A DNA stretch of 64,000 bases from Jiangella ureilytica (GCF_004348545.1 NZ_SMKL01000004.1:78949-142948), one strand, 5' to 3'; numbered from the stretch's first letter, positions 25,972-35,457 are shown. Translations and numbers: made by a program. The notes: generated by a model not told the origin, from the sequence alone.

Positions 25972-26946
25972 TCAGCGGTTCTTCAGCGGCTCCCACCACG
26001 ACCGCTGGTCGCGGTACCAGGCGACGGTCTGGGCCAGCCCGGCGGCGAAGTCCTGCCGCGGCACGTAGCCCAGCTCGGCCCGGATCTTGCCGTCGTCGAC
26101 GGAGTAGCGCCGGTCGTGTGCGAGCCGGTCCTCGACGTGGTCGACGCGGTCCCAGCCGGCGCCGCAGGCCTCGAGCAGCAGGCCGGTGAGCTCCTTGTTC
26201 GTCAGCTCGCGGCCGCCGCCGATGTTGTAGACCTGGCCGGACCGCCCGCCCGCGCGGACCAGCTCGATGCCCTGGCAGTGGTCGTCGACGTGCAGCCAGT
26301 CGCGCACGTTGAGGCCGTCGCCGTAGAGCGGCACGTTGAGGCCGTCGAGCAGGTTGGTGACGAACAGCGGGATGACCTTCTCGGGGTACTGGTAGGGCCC
26401 GTAGTTGTTCGAGCAGCGCGTGACCGACACCGGCACGCCGTGGGTGCGGTGGTAGGCCAGCGCGACGAGGTCGCTGCCGGCCTTGCTGGCGCTGTAGGGG
26501 GAGTTCGGCTCGAGGATGTGGTCCTCGGTCCACGACCCGGACTCGATGGAGCCGTACACCTCGTCGGTCGACACGTGCACGAACCGCTCGACGCCGTGGC
26601 GCCGGGCCGCGTCGAGCAGCGTCTGCGTGCCCACGACGTTGGTCTGCACGAACGCCGCCGCGCCCTGGATGGAGCGGTCGACATGGCTCTCGGCGGCGAA
26701 GTGGACCACCTGGTCGGCGGCGGCCAGCAGCTCGTCGACCAGACCGGTGTCGAGGATGTCGCCCTTGACGAAGGAGAACCGGGGGTGGTCGGCGACCGGC
26801 TCGAGGTTGGCGGGGTTGCCGGCGTAGGTCAGTTTGTCGAGGACCACGACCTCGGCGCCGTCGAGCCCGGGGTAGGCCCCCGACAGTGCCTGGCGGACGT
26901 AGTGCGAGCCGATGAACCCGGCTCCGCCCGTGACCAACAACCGCAT
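25972..26946 (-). CDS. rfbB: dTDP-glucose 4,6-dehydratase
   Basis: Second enzyme of dTDP-L-rhamnose synthesis: dTDP-glucose to dTDP-4-keto-6-deoxyglucose, NAD-dependent short-chain dehydrogenase fold, cytosolic. The 324-aa product starts MRLLVTGGAGFIGSHYV. It has the DKLTYAGNPANLEPV segment typical of RfbB, the active-site VSTDEVYGSIESG (Thr-Asp-Glu) and YSASKAGSD (Tyr-x3-Lys), plus RCSNNYGPYQYPEKVIPLFV. ATG 26946 has GGGAGGGG at ideal spacing, so the eight-residue longer frame is rejected. It diverges from rfbA with only 48 bp between starts. Confidence 0.97.
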   Translation of the reverse strand: MRLLVTGGAGFIGSHYVRQALSGAYPGLDGAEVVVLDKLTYAGNPANLEPVADHPRFSFVKGDILDTGLVDELLAAADQVVHFAAESHVDRSIQGAAAFVQTNVVGTQTLLDAARRHGVERFVHVSTDEVYGSIESGSWTEDHILEPNSPYSASKAGSDLVALAYHRTHGVPVSVTRCSNNYGPYQYPEKVIPLFVTNLLDGLNVPLYGDGLNVRDWLHVDDHCQGIELVRAGGRSGQVYNIGGGRELTNKELTGLLLEACGAGWDRVDHVEDRLAHDRRYSVDDGKIRAELGYVPRQDFAAGLAQTVAWYRDQRSWWEPLKNR

Positions 26947-26980
26947 CTCGACCCCTCCCGGAACCATCACTACCGCGGGC

Positions 26981-26986
26981 TATCGT
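26981..26986 (+). promoter_or_regulatory. Candidate -10 box immediately before rfbA
   Basis: TATCGT at 26981-26986 fits the actinobacterial TAnnnT -10 pattern and sits 8 bp before the rfbA ATG at 26995. Transcription would begin close to or at the start codon, so the rfbA mRNA may be leaderless, which is common in actinobacteria; only a weak AGGCG is available as a ribosome site. This is inference from position. Confidence 0.3.
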
Positions 26987-26994
26987 AGGCGCTC

Positions 26995-27867
26995 ATGCGA
27001 GGAATCATCCTGGCGGGCGGCTCGGGAACCAGGCTGCATCCGCTCACCGTGGCGGTCAGCAAGCAGATGCTCCCGGTCTTCGACAAGCCCATGATCTACT
27101 ACCCGCTGACCACGCTCATGCTGGCCGGCATAACCGAGATCCTCGTCATCACCACGCCGCGCGACGAGGAGCAGTTCCGGTCGCTGCTCGGCGACGGCTC
27201 CGACCTGGGCATCTCCATCTCCTACGCCCAGCAGCCGAGCCCCGAAGGCCTGGCCCAGGCGTTCGTCATCGGCGCCGACTTCGTGGGCTCCGAGCACGTC
27301 GCGCTGGTGCTGGGCGACAACATCTTCTACGGCGCCGGCCTCGGCACCCAGCTGCGCAAGTACAGCGAGGTCGACGGAGGGCTGGTTTTCGCCTACCACG
27401 TCGCCGACCCCTCGGCCTACGGCGTCGTCGAGTTCGACGACGCCGGCCGGGCCGTCAGCATGGAGGAGAAGCCGGCCGTCCCGCGCAGCAACTTCGCCGT
27501 CCCCGGCCTCTACTTCTACGACAGCGACGTCGTCGAGATCGCCCGCGACCTGAAGCCGTCGCCCCGCGGCGAGCTCGAGATCACCGACGTCAACCGCACC
27601 TACCTCGAGCGCGGCGCCTTGCACGTCGAGGTGCTGCCCCGCGGCACCGCCTGGCTCGACACCGGCACGTTCGACAACCTGCTGGCCGCCGGCGAGTACG
27701 TCCGCGTCATCGAGGCACGGCAGGGCCAGAAGATCGGCTGCCCCGAGGAGGTGGCCTGGCGCATGGGCTTCATCGACGACGACCAGCTGCGGGCCAGCGG
27801 CGAGCGGCTGCGCAAGTCCGGCTACGGCGACTACCTCTTCGGCCTGCTCGACGGGGCGCCCGCGTGA
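26995..27867 (+). CDS. rfbA: Glucose-1-phosphate thymidylyltransferase
   Basis: First step of dTDP-rhamnose synthesis: dTTP plus glucose-1-phosphate to dTDP-glucose, cytosolic. The 290-aa product begins [20 protein letters not shown], the nucleotide-binding signature, followed by [43 protein letters not shown] and [20 protein letters not shown], all normal RfbA blocks. Length is typical for the short RfbA class. It overlaps rfbC by 4 bp (GTGA), so the two are translationally coupled. It lies opposite rfbB; a shared bidirectional control region of 48 bp lies between them. Confidence 0.97.
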   Translation: MRGIILAGGSGTRLHPLTVAVSKQMLPVFDKPMIYYPLTTLMLAGITEILVITTPRDEEQFRSLLGDGSDLGISISYAQQPSPEGLAQAFVIGADFVGSEHVALVLGDNIFYGAGLGTQLRKYSEVDGGLVFAYHVADPSAYGVVEFDDAGRAVSMEEKPAVPRSNFAVPGLYFYDSDVVEIARDLKPSPRGELEITDVNRTYLERGALHVEVLPRGTAWLDTGTFDNLLAAGEYVRVIEARQGQKIGCPEEVAWRMGFIDDDQLRASGERLRKSGYGDYLFGLLDGAPA

Positions 27868-28490
27868 ACCCGAAGATCGAGCCGCTGTCCGTCGGCGACG
27901 CCTTCGCGGTGACGCCGCAGCAGTTCGGCGACCCCCGCGGCGTCTTCCTCGAGTCCTTCCGCGGCGACCTGCTGGCCCCGCACCTGGGGCACCGGCCCGA
28001 CATCGTGCAGACCAACCTGTCCGTCTCGGCGGCCGGCGTGCTGCGCGGCCTGCACTTCGCCGACGTCCCGCCCAGCCAGGCCAAGTACGTCACCTGCATC
28101 TCCGGCGCGGTGCTCGACGTCGTGGCCGACATCAGGGTCGGGTCGCCGACGTTCGGCCAGTGGGACGCCGTCCTGCTCGACGACGTGGACCGGCGGGCCG
28201 TGTACGTGGCCGAGGGGCTGGGGCACGCGTTCCTGTCACTGGCCGACGGGTCCGCCGTCATGTACCTGTGCACGGCGCCGTACGCGCCCGGCCGCGAGCA
28301 CGGCGTCGACCCGCTGGACCCGGAGCTGGGCATCGACTGGCCCACCACCGACCGCGACGGCCGGCCGATCACGCTGTCGCTGTCGGACAAGGACCGGGCG
28401 GCGCCGTCGCTGGCCGCCGCGCGCGAGTCCGGCCTGCTGCCGGACTATGCCGCGACGCGCGAGTTCTACGCGTCGCTCGCGGGGTCCTAG
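27864..28490 (+). CDS. rfbC: dTDP-4-dehydrorhamnose 3,5-epimerase
   Basis: Third enzyme of dTDP-L-rhamnose synthesis, a cupin-fold double epimerase acting at C3 and C5 of dTDP-4-keto-6-deoxyglucose. The 208-aa product has [12 protein letters not shown] near the N-terminus, [20 protein letters not shown] with the catalytic His, [20 protein letters not shown], and [20 protein letters not shown]. The start is GTG, overlapping the rfbA stop by 4 bp. Its TAG stop (28488-28490) falls inside the left arm of the inverted repeat that ends at 28573, so the last residue or two may derive from that element. Confidence 0.96.
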   Translation: MNPKIEPLSVGDAFAVTPQQFGDPRGVFLESFRGDLLAPHLGHRPDIVQTNLSVSAAGVLRGLHFADVPPSQAKYVTCISGAVLDVVADIRVGSPTFGQWDAVLLDDVDRRAVYVAEGLGHAFLSLADGSAVMYLCTAPYAPGREHGVDPLDPELGIDWPTTDRDGRPITLSLSDKDRAAPSLAAARESGLLPDYAATREFYASLAGS

Positions 28491-28573
28491 GGTGTGTCTC
28501 CCAAGTCTCGGCCGCAGCGAGGCGCCGCCTGGGCGTCGCGCAGTAGGCCATGGACTTGGGAGACACACCCTAG
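28487..28573. mobile_element. Miniature inverted-repeat element flanked by TA (possible MITE)
   Basis: CTAGGGTGTGTCTCCCAAGT plus C (28487-28507) is perfectly reverse-complemented at 28553-28573, leaving a 45-bp centre. Trimming to the inner G gives an 18-bp terminal repeat flanked on each side by TA, the target duplication expected for IS630/Tc1-mariner-type elements. The TAG stops of both convergent genes, rfbC and rfbD, lie at the element ends. It could equally be a plain bidirectional terminator. There is no transposase in the window to link it to. Confidence 0.5.
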
Positions 28574-29430
28574 GAGTTCGGGAAGGCCTTCGCGAGGACG
28601 ACGGGGGCGGCGGCGGCCAGGGCCTCGTCCCAGCGGCGCATGGGTGCCAGCCCGGCGCGGTCCCAGCCCCGGTGACCCAGGACGGAGTACGCCGGGCGCG
28701 GCGCCGGGCGCGGGAACGTGTCCGTGGTGGTGGGCCGGACCCGCTCGGGGTCGAGCCCGAGCTGCGTGAAGACCGCCCTGGCCAGGCCGAACCACGTCGT
28801 CTCGCCGCTGTTGGTGGCGTGGTAGACGCCGGCCGGAGCGTCCGCCGTCGCCAGCTCGACGACGCGGCGGGCGAGGTCGAGCGACCACGTGGGCTGGCCG
28901 CGCTGGTCGTCGACGACGTCGAGGGTGTCGCGCGCCGCCGCGAGCCGGGCCATGGTGGCGACGAAGTTGCCGCCGTGCTCGCCGTAGAGCCAGGCCGTGC
29001 GGACGACGTAACCGGTGTCGGGCAGCGTCGCGAGCACCGCCCGCTCGCCGGCGAGCTTGCTGCGTCCGTAGGCCGATCGCGGCCCGGTCGGTGCGTCCTC
29101 GGCGTACGGCGCGGTGGCGGCGCCGTCGAACACGTAGTCGGTGGAGATCTGCACCAGCCGGGCGCCGTGCCGGGCGCACGCCGCGGCGAGGTGCGCGGGC
29201 CCGTCGCCGTTGACCGCCGTGGCCGCGGCCTCGGCAGACTCCGCACCGTCGACATCGGTCCAGGCAGCGGCGTTGACGACGACGTCGTGGCCGCGGACGG
29301 CGTGGTCGACGGCGTCAGCGTCGGTGACGTCGAGCTCGGCCCGCCCCAGCGCCGTCACGTCGGCGTCATGGAGCACCGTCACCACGTCGCGGCCCAGCAT
29401 GCCGGCGGCACCCGTGATCAACCACCGCAC
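28570..29430 (-). CDS. rfbD: dTDP-4-dehydrorhamnose reductase
   Basis: Last enzyme of dTDP-L-rhamnose synthesis: NAD(P)H reduction of dTDP-4-keto-rhamnose, short-chain dehydrogenase fold, cytosolic. The 286-aa product begins MRWLITGAAGMLGRDVV, then VVNAAAWTDVDGAE, VQISTDYVFDG and SAYGRSKLAGERAV (Tyr-x3-Lys), with VVRTAWLYGEHGGNFV and FPRPAPRPAYSVL near the C-terminus, all RfbD landmarks. It is convergent with rfbC rather than in the same transcript, and its TAG stop lies in the inverted repeat between them. Upstream it diverges from the large glycosyltransferase at 29550. Confidence 0.96.
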   Translation of the reverse strand: MRWLITGAAGMLGRDVVTVLHDADVTALGRAELDVTDADAVDHAVRGHDVVVNAAAWTDVDGAESAEAAATAVNGDGPAHLAAACARHGARLVQISTDYVFDGAATAPYAEDAPTGPRSAYGRSKLAGERAVLATLPDTGYVVRTAWLYGEHGGNFVATMARLAAARDTLDVVDDQRGQPTWSLDLARRVVELATADAPAGVYHATNSGETTWFGLARAVFTQLGLDPERVRPTTTDTFPRPAPRPAYSVLGHRGWDRAGLAPMRRWDEALAAAAPVVLAKAFPNS

Positions 29431-29549
29431 TCGGCACCTCCTGCCCTCGTGAAGCGTCTAAGATACCGAGGGTCCGAATGCGGCCGATGCACTTGGGTCC
29501 GATGGCCTGGGGCAGTCTGGGTCAAGATCGTCCCCAAGGAGTTCGTGGC

Positions 29550-32500
29550 ATGAAACTGCCGGTCGGCAGGGTCCGTCGTCTCGTCAAGAAGGTGCTGCCG
29601 CAGGCGTACCTCGACGATGTCGCCCGGCGGCGGCGCGTCGCCTCGGCCATCAGGTCCAGCGGCCTGTTCGACGCCGACTGGTACCGCGAGCAGCTGAGCG
29701 AGCCGATCCCCGCTGGAGTCGACCCCGTCGACCACTACGTCACCGTCGGCTCGTCCACCGACGTCTCGCCGAACCCGTGCTTCGTCAGCGAGTGGTACCG
29801 CGACCACCCCAGGAGCCCCAAGAAGCTCGACGTCGCGCCGTTCATCCACTACCTCAACCGCGGCATCGGCCGCGGGCTGTCGCCGCACCCGCTGTTCGAC
29901 CCCGAGTTCTACACCGAGCAGCACCCCGAGGCCGCCCAGCACCGCGGCGGGCCGCTCGGGCACTACCTCGAGACCGGCTGGAAGTCCGGCGCGCGGCCCA
30001 GCGCGGCCTTCGACGTCGAGGCCTACACCGGCGCCTTCGGCGACGTGCAGGGCCCGCCGCTGGCCGACTTCGCCCGCCGCACTCGCCGGCTCATGCACGA
30101 GACCCGCGGCTGGGAGCACCTGCCGCGCACGGCCGCCGGCTTCGACCACGAGGCCGCCGACGCGTTCAAGCGGGGCGTCCTCGCCGACTACGCCCGGCGC
30201 GCCGAGGAGCCGCCGCTGGTCACCGTCGTCATCCCGACGAAGGACCGGCGCGAGGGCGTGCTCACCGCCATCGAGTCCGTCGTGGCGCAGACGTACCGGA
30301 ACTGGCAGCTCGTCGTCGTCGACGACGGCAGCACCGACGGCACCGCCGAGGCGGTCGAGGCGCTGCTGGGCGACGAGCGCATCGAGCTGGTCCGCCGCGA
30401 GCGGGCCGGCGGCGTCTCGGCCGCCCGCAACGCCGGGCTCGCGCAGGCCCGCGGTCAGTACGTCGCGTACCTCGACTCCGACAACGTGTGGTCGCACGAC
30501 TTCCTCGAGGTCATGGTCGCGTTCGTGCGCACCCGCGGCCTGCGGTTCGGCTACGCCGTCTCCGAGCTGGCCGAGGAGAAGAAGAACGGCCGCACCGGCT
30601 ACCGGTCGCTGCCGTTCAACCGCGAGGCGCTGGTCGAGCGCAACTTCATCGACTGCATCGTCGTCCTGCACGAGCGGTCGCTGCTCGACGAGGTCGGCAC
30701 GTTCGACGAGCAGCTGCGCCGCAACGTCGACTGGGACCTGTTCATCCGCATGTCGGCGGTCACCGACTTCGAGCTCGCGCCGTTCATCGCGACCCGTTAC
30801 GACGCGTGGGAGGAGCGCAGCGACCGCATCACCATCAACGAGCTGTTCGGCTACCGCTTCGTCATCCGCGCCAAGCACCTGGTCGACTGGGACGCCGTCG
30901 ACGCCGGGCTGTCCTCGCGCGGTCCGGGGACGGTGTCCGTCGTCATCCACGCCGGCGACGACGCCCAGGCCGTCACCGCCACCGTCGAGCGGCTGTTCGA
31001 GGTCACCGAGGACGACGTCGAGGTGGTCATCGTCGACGCCAAGGCGACCGAGGCCGAGGCCATGCGGCTGCAGTTCCTGACCATCCGGTACCCGAACGTG
31101 CGCGTGCTGCGGCAGACGCAGCGGTTGTCGACGGAGCTGTCGCGCACCATCGGCGCGGCGCACGCCACCGGCGAGACCGTCGTCTTCCTGCCCCCGGCGG
31201 CCTGGGTCGAGCAGGGCTGGCTCGCGCCGCTGACGGCGGCCCTGGCCGACGGCGCCGCGGCGGTCCAGCCGCTGGTCCTGCTGCGCGACGGCACGGTGTG
31301 GTCGGCCGGCGCGGCGTTCGCCCGCGGCGCGCACCCGCACCACCTCTTCCGCCGCTTTCCCGGCGACGCCGCCGAGGTCGTGGCGCCGTCGGCCCCGTCG
31401 GGCCTGTCGCCGGTCGCGCTGGCCGTCCGGGCCGCCGACTTCGCCGCCGTCCGCGGCTTCGACCCGCTGTTCGTCAACGACATCGACAACCCCGACCTCA
31501 GCCTGCGGCTGGCCCGCCGGACCGGGCGGGCGCTGCGGTACGAGCCCGCGGCGGTGGTCGCGCTCACCGAAACCCCGGAGCGTCGCACCACGGCGTCGGC
31601 CACCACCACCGCGACCGACAACGCCGAGCTGTTCACCGGCCGCTGGAAGGACACCGTCGGCCAGGACGACGTGGCGGTGTGGAGCGCGCGCGGGTACACG
31701 ATCGTCGGCTACGACGGCGGCGCACCGACCCACTGGGGGTTCGACCCCATCGTCGTGCGCGACCGCGCCGAGCGGCCGCTGCGCTGGGCCATCAAGATCG
31801 GCGCGCCCGACGTCGAGCGCCGTACCAACTGGGGCGACTGGCACTTCGCCATCGGGCTCAAGGAGGCGCTGGAGCGGCTGGGACACGAGGCCGTCATCGA
31901 CGCCAAGCGGGCCTGGTACCGCCCCACCTCCCGCTTCGACGACGTCGCGCTCGTACTGCGCGGGGTGAGCGTCTACACCGTCAATCCGCAGCAGATCAAC
32001 CTGTCGTGGGTCATCAGCCATCCCGAGCGGGTCACCCGCCGCGAGCTGGCCTCCTTCGACGCCGTCTTCGCGGCCTCCACCAGCCTGGCGCGGCGGATGT
32101 CCACCGACCTCGGCGCGCCGGTCCGGCCGCTGCTGCAGGCCACTGACGCTCATCGCTTCCGTCCGGTGCCGCCCGACCCCCGCCGCCGCCACGACGTGCT
32201 GTTCGTGGGCAACGCCCGCGGGATGCGGGCTTCCGTCGGTGCCGCGCTGTCGGCCGGCATCGTGCCGTCGGTCTACGGCGTGCGCTGGCGCGGGCTGCTG
32301 CCCGAGGGCGCCTGGCTCGGCGAGTACATCCCCAACGAGGACCTCCCCGCCGTCTACGCCGCGGCCGGCGTGGTGCTGAACGACCACTGGGACGACATGA
32401 AGGCCGAGGGCCTCATGTCCAACCGGCTGTTCGACCTGGCGGCGTGTGGGGCGCGCATCGTGACCGACGTCGTTCCCGGCATCGAGGACGTCTTCGGCGA

Positions 32501-32696
32501 CGTCGTGCTGACGTACACGACGCCGCAGGAGCTGGCCGCCGCCGTGAACGCTCAGCTCGCGGAGACGCCGGAGCGCGCTGCGGCGCGGGAGAAGCTGTCC
32601 GAGCTGGTGCGGCGCGAGCACTCCTTCGACGCGCGCGCCGAGGAGCTGGTCGAGACCGTCCGCAAGCTCCACGTCGAACGCGACCTGGCCCGCTAG
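29550..32696 (+). CDS. Large multi-domain glycosyltransferase
   Basis: Cytosolic 1048-aa enzyme combining several modules. Residues about 30-190 hold tandem motifs of the DADWYREQL...HYL..G type (also DPEFYTEQHPEAAQ), often found ahead of polysaccharide GT domains. Residues about 220-440 form a GT2 domain (VTVVIPTKDRREGVLTAI, VVVDDGSTDGT, YLDSDNVWSHDF). About 455-700 is a second GT2-like fold without a clear DxD (GTVSVVIHAGDD, FLPPAAWVEQGW). About 745-1048 is a GT-B/CgeB-like domain (VLFVGNARGMRASV, LMSNRLFDLAACGARIVTD). ATG 29550 has AAGGAG at 9-nt spacing; the longer frame from 29478 is rejected. Its position beside the rhamnose genes suggests that rhamnose may be one donor. Confidence 0.87.
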   Translation: MKLPVGRVRRLVKKVLPQAYLDDVARRRRVASAIRSSGLFDADWYREQLSEPIPAGVDPVDHYVTVGSSTDVSPNPCFVSEWYRDHPRSPKKLDVAPFIHYLNRGIGRGLSPHPLFDPEFYTEQHPEAAQHRGGPLGHYLETGWKSGARPSAAFDVEAYTGAFGDVQGPPLADFARRTRRLMHETRGWEHLPRTAAGFDHEAADAFKRGVLADYARRAEEPPLVTVVIPTKDRREGVLTAIESVVAQTYRNWQLVVVDDGSTDGTAEAVEALLGDERIELVRRERAGGVSAARNAGLAQARGQYVAYLDSDNVWSHDFLEVMVAFVRTRGLRFGYAVSELAEEKKNGRTGYRSLPFNREALVERNFIDCIVVLHERSLLDEVGTFDEQLRRNVDWDLFIRMSAVTDFELAPFIATRYDAWEERSDRITINELFGYRFVIRAKHLVDWDAVDAGLSSRGPGTVSVVIHAGDDAQAVTATVERLFEVTEDDVEVVIVDAKATEAEAMRLQFLTIRYPNVRVLRQTQRLSTELSRTIGAAHATGETVVFLPPAAWVEQGWLAPLTAALADGAAAVQPLVLLRDGTVWSAGAAFARGAHPHHLFRRFPGDAAEVVAPSAPSGLSPVALAVRAADFAAVRGFDPLFVNDIDNPDLSLRLARRTGRALRYEPAAVVALTETPERRTTASATTTATDNAELFTGRWKDTVGQDDVAVWSARGYTIVGYDGGAPTHWGFDPIVVRDRAERPLRWAIKIGAPDVERRTNWGDWHFAIGLKEALERLGHEAVIDAKRAWYRPTSRFDDVALVLRGVSVYTVNPQQINLSWVISHPERVTRRELASFDAVFAASTSLARRMSTDLGAPVRPLLQATDAHRFRPVPPDPRRRHDVLFVGNARGMRASVGAALSAGIVPSVYGVRWRGLLPEGAWLGEYIPNEDLPAVYAAAGVVLNDHWDDMKAEGLMSNRLFDLAACGARIVTDVVPGIEDVFGDVVLTYTTPQELAAAVNAQLAETPERAAAREKLSELVRREHSFDARAEELVETVRKLHVERDLAR

Positions 32697-32785
32697 CCGG
32701 CTGGTACCGCTCTCTGAGCCGCGGGCACCCGCCTCATGGGGGTGGTGCGCCCACTCGGCCCGGCGGACGGAGCCCCAGGCGAGCG

Positions 32786-33961
32786 TCAGGCGGTGCGGGC
32801 GAAGTAGGACGCGTACCCGGGATCGACCCGGCCGGTTCCCACCAACTGCCGTCCACCTGCGCGCAACGCCGCCTCGACGCCGGCAGCGTCGCGGACCACC
32901 CGCTGCACGCCGAGGTCGTGGATGGCGTACCCGTCGTCGCCGACGTCGACGGTCGCCGAAGCGTCCTCCAGCGAGTCCACGCCCAGCCGCAGCAGGTCGG
33001 CAGGCGAGCCGAGCACCGTCGCCGCCGTCAGGACCGTCGCCGGCCGCTCGCCTGCCCCGGAGCCGGCCGCCCGCACCGTCACGTCCAGAGCAGGCAGGTA
33101 CGTCCGTCGCACGACCGCCCCACTGAGCGGTCGCTGGCCGTAGCCGCGCCCGAGCACGAGGTCCTCGATGTGCTCGGCCGCGTAGCTCAGACCAGAGGCC
33201 GGCAGCGTCACGAGCTCCGTCTCGCACGACTCCAGCGCCCGCCGTCGCTCCACAGCGCCCGAGGCGACCCGAACCGTCAGCGCCGGCCAGGTCTGCCGCC
33301 GCAGGTCGCGCGCGAGCGCACGATCACCAGGAGGGACGACGGCGGTGACCGACGGCGGCGAGGAGGCGACACCGGCGGCCGAGGTCGCCGACCGCAACGC
33401 AGCCCGCCGGGCCGCGACCGACCACCGCTCGCGCCGGTCGGGGTCGGCCAGCGTCGCCTTCGTCAGCCCGGCGACCAGCCCGCCGAGCTCTGTGCCGAGC
33501 AGCCGCCGGACCACCAGCGGCAGGTCCGGCGCCAGGACCGGGACCCCGCCCACCAGCAGCTGGCGCAACAGTCCGGCCAGCTCGACCGGGCCGGCGCCGG
33601 CACCGAACGGCACCCGCACGCCGGCGTACGGGCGCAGCGCGGCCAGCTGGGCGGCCGACACCACGGCGGGCCGGTCCAGCTCGACCAGGCGGGTGCGGCC
33701 GTCGTCGATCCGCAGTTCGCCGGACGGCTGCGTCCGCAGGTGCGTGAGGCGCCGCGGCGGCGAGCCGGGGCCGTCGTCGTCGAAGGGGTCGAAGCCGGCG
33801 GGAGAGACCAGCGTGGTGTTCACCGCGGGCAGCGGCGCGGCGACGATGGCGCCCGCCGCCGCACTCAGCGCAGACGGGGCGAGTGCGGCCAGGCCGGCCC
33901 AGTCCGGGACGAACGGGTCAGATATCGCTGCTGGTGGGAGGTCGGTTTTGGTCGGCATCAC
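32786..33961 (-). CDS. Degenerate GT2-like protein, paralogue of 48797-50752
   Basis: A 391-aa protein without an intact catalytic motif. It resembles the C-terminal two-thirds of the larger GT2 protein at 48797-50752: both carry a RRLLG...LADPxRRE helix-rich block followed by a GT2 start (SVTAVVPPGDRALARDLRRQ here, DLRRQTWPALTV aligning with QLRRQTWPEVEL). Where the larger protein has KMDDDDWYSEHH, this one reads TLPASGLSYAAEH, so the metal-binding aspartates are gone. It may be a non-catalytic partner or a decaying copy; the frame is intact. It diverges from the GT2 gene at 34039, exactly as its paralogue diverges from 50856. Confidence 0.65.
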   Translation of the reverse strand: MMPTKTDLPPAAISDPFVPDWAGLAALAPSALSAAAGAIVAAPLPAVNTTLVSPAGFDPFDDDGPGSPPRRLTHLRTQPSGELRIDDGRTRLVELDRPAVVSAAQLAALRPYAGVRVPFGAGAGPVELAGLLRQLLVGGVPVLAPDLPLVVRRLLGTELGGLVAGLTKATLADPDRRERWSVAARRAALRSATSAAGVASSPPSVTAVVPPGDRALARDLRRQTWPALTVRVASGAVERRRALESCETELVTLPASGLSYAAEHIEDLVLGRGYGQRPLSGAVVRRTYLPALDVTVRAAGSGAGERPATVLTAATVLGSPADLLRLGVDSLEDASATVDVGDDGYAIHDLGVQRVVRDAAGVEAALRAGGRQLVGTGRVDPGYASYFARTA

Positions 33962-34038
33962 GGGGCCCGGTAGGTTCTCGAAGTGTCGCCGCCCGGAGAG
34001 CGGCGGCCCCCACCCTACCCGGCTGCAGCGGAGGAACG

Positions 34039-35457
34039 ATGTCGACCACGGTCCGGACGCCGGTCGCCGTCCCGCGGCAGGAGTGGACCACCGTCGCGGT
34101 GCCGGATCTCGGCACCTGGGCGCCCACCCTGTCGGTGACGGTGGTGCTTCCGGCGAAGGACTGCCAGGACGAGCTCGAGCTGACGCTGGCCGCGCTGGCG
34201 GCGCAGACGTACCCGGCCGAGCTGATGGACGTCATCGTCGTCGACGACGCGTCCGCCGAGCCGCTGCGGCTCTCCGCGATCCATCCGGAGCGCGCGCGGG
34301 TGCTGCGGCTGCCGCCGGGCGACGGGCACGGCTCCGGCCGCGCGCGGCACGCCGGCGCCGAGGCCGCCACGGGCGACGTCGTGCTGTTCCTCGACGCCGA
34401 CATCGTCGCCACGCGCACGCACGTCGAGGCGCACGCCCGCTGGCACCACGCCGTCGCCGACGCCGTCGTGATCGGGTACAAGCTGTTCGTCGACTTCGAC
34501 GACATCACGGCCGGAGACGTACTCGACGCGACCCGTGGCGACACGTTCGACCAGCTGCTCGACGGCCGCAAGCAGAAGCGGCACACCTGGCAGGAAGACT
34601 TCATCCGCGAGGCCGATCGGCTCACCAGGTACGCCGACGACACCTTCCTCGCCGTCGTCGGGGCCAGCGTCTCGGCGCCGCGCGCGCTCTACGCGGAGAG
34701 CGGGGGGTTCTCGACGTTCGGGCTGCGCGGCATCGTCGACACCGAGTTCGGCTACCGCATCTTCACCGCCGGCGGGGTGCTGATTCCGGAGCCGTCGGCG
34801 CGCAGCTACCACCAGGGCGCCCGCAACTTCGCCACTCGCGGCGACGAGATCAAGCGCGAGCGGTCCGGCCTCGCCGCGAACCACCTGCCGATCCCGTTGT
34901 TCCGCCCGTCCGACGTCGGGCGCATGTGGCAGGTGCCGGTGGTCAACGCCGTCGTCGACGCCACCAGCGGGACGGCCGAGGAGGTGCAGATCACCGTCGA
35001 CAGCATCCTGGCCTCGGCCTACACCGACCTCGTCGTCACGGTGTCGCCCAGCAAGGAGCTGCCGCGCTGGGTCATCGACTACTTCGCCGCCGACGCCCGG
35101 GTCCGCTTCGCGCCCGACCCCGTCCGCACCGGCTTCCCGGCGCCGTTCTCGCTGGTCGTCCCGGCCGGCGTGGCCATCGGCCGGTCGGCAGTCGGGACGC
35201 TGCTGGCGCTGTCGGAGTCCGAGGCGGTGGGCCTGGTCCGCGCGACGGTGTCCGACGAGCCCCGCCCGCCGGTCGAGCTGTGGGCCACCCGGGCGCTGCA
35301 CCGGGCCCGCCGGCACGTCGCCGACGGGGGCATCGACGAGACCGCGCGGCGGCTGTTCGGGGTGCACTGGGTCAGCGGCTCGGAGATCGGCGTCCGGCCG
35401 GCCGTCGTCGACGTCACCCGTCAGGGCATGCTCGTCGACGGCTCGCCCGGCGGCTGA
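34039..35457 (+). CDS. GT2 family glycosyltransferase, module copy 1
   Basis: A 472-aa glycosyltransferase with a GT-A domain at about 30-270: LSVTVVLPAKDCQDELELTL, DVIVVDDASAEPLRL, the metal-binding VVLFLDADIVATR, and GLRGIVDTEFGYRIFTAGG in the acceptor region. The C-terminal 200 residues (about 290-472) contain ATSGTAEEVQITVDSILASA and end in a PPVELWATRALHRARRH block of unknown role. ATG 34039 has GGAGGAAC just upstream; the longer frame from 33883 is not supported. The gene at 50856 is a full-length paralogue with the same C-terminal block. It is convergent with the methyltransferase at 35474, 16 bp away. Confidence 0.88.
   Translation: MSTTVRTPVAVPRQEWTTVAVPDLGTWAPTLSVTVVLPAKDCQDELELTLAALAAQTYPAELMDVIVVDDASAEPLRLSAIHPERARVLRLPPGDGHGSGRARHAGAEAATGDVVLFLDADIVATRTHVEAHARWHHAVADAVVIGYKLFVDFDDITAGDVLDATRGDTFDQLLDGRKQKRHTWQEDFIREADRLTRYADDTFLAVVGASVSAPRALYAESGGFSTFGLRGIVDTEFGYRIFTAGGVLIPEPSARSYHQGARNFATRGDEIKRERSGLAANHLPIPLFRPSDVGRMWQVPVVNAVVDATSGTAEEVQITVDSILASAYTDLVVTVSPSKELPRWVIDYFAADARVRFAPDPVRTGFPAPFSLVVPAGVAIGRSAVGTLLALSESEAVGLVRATVSDEPRPPVELWATRALHRARRHVADGGIDETARRLFGVHWVSGSEIGVRPAVVDVTRQGMLVDGSPGG

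Noticed and set aside
23500..26988. Plus-strand frame of 1162 codons antisense to the beta-helix and rfbB genes
   Set aside because: Composition typical of antisense GC-rich frames; the minus strand has clear beta-helix and RfbB signatures.
29418..33227. Minus-strand open frame of 1269 codons antisense to the large glycosyltransferase
   Set aside because: No recognisable domain, biased composition, and it spans intergenic DNA and two real genes.
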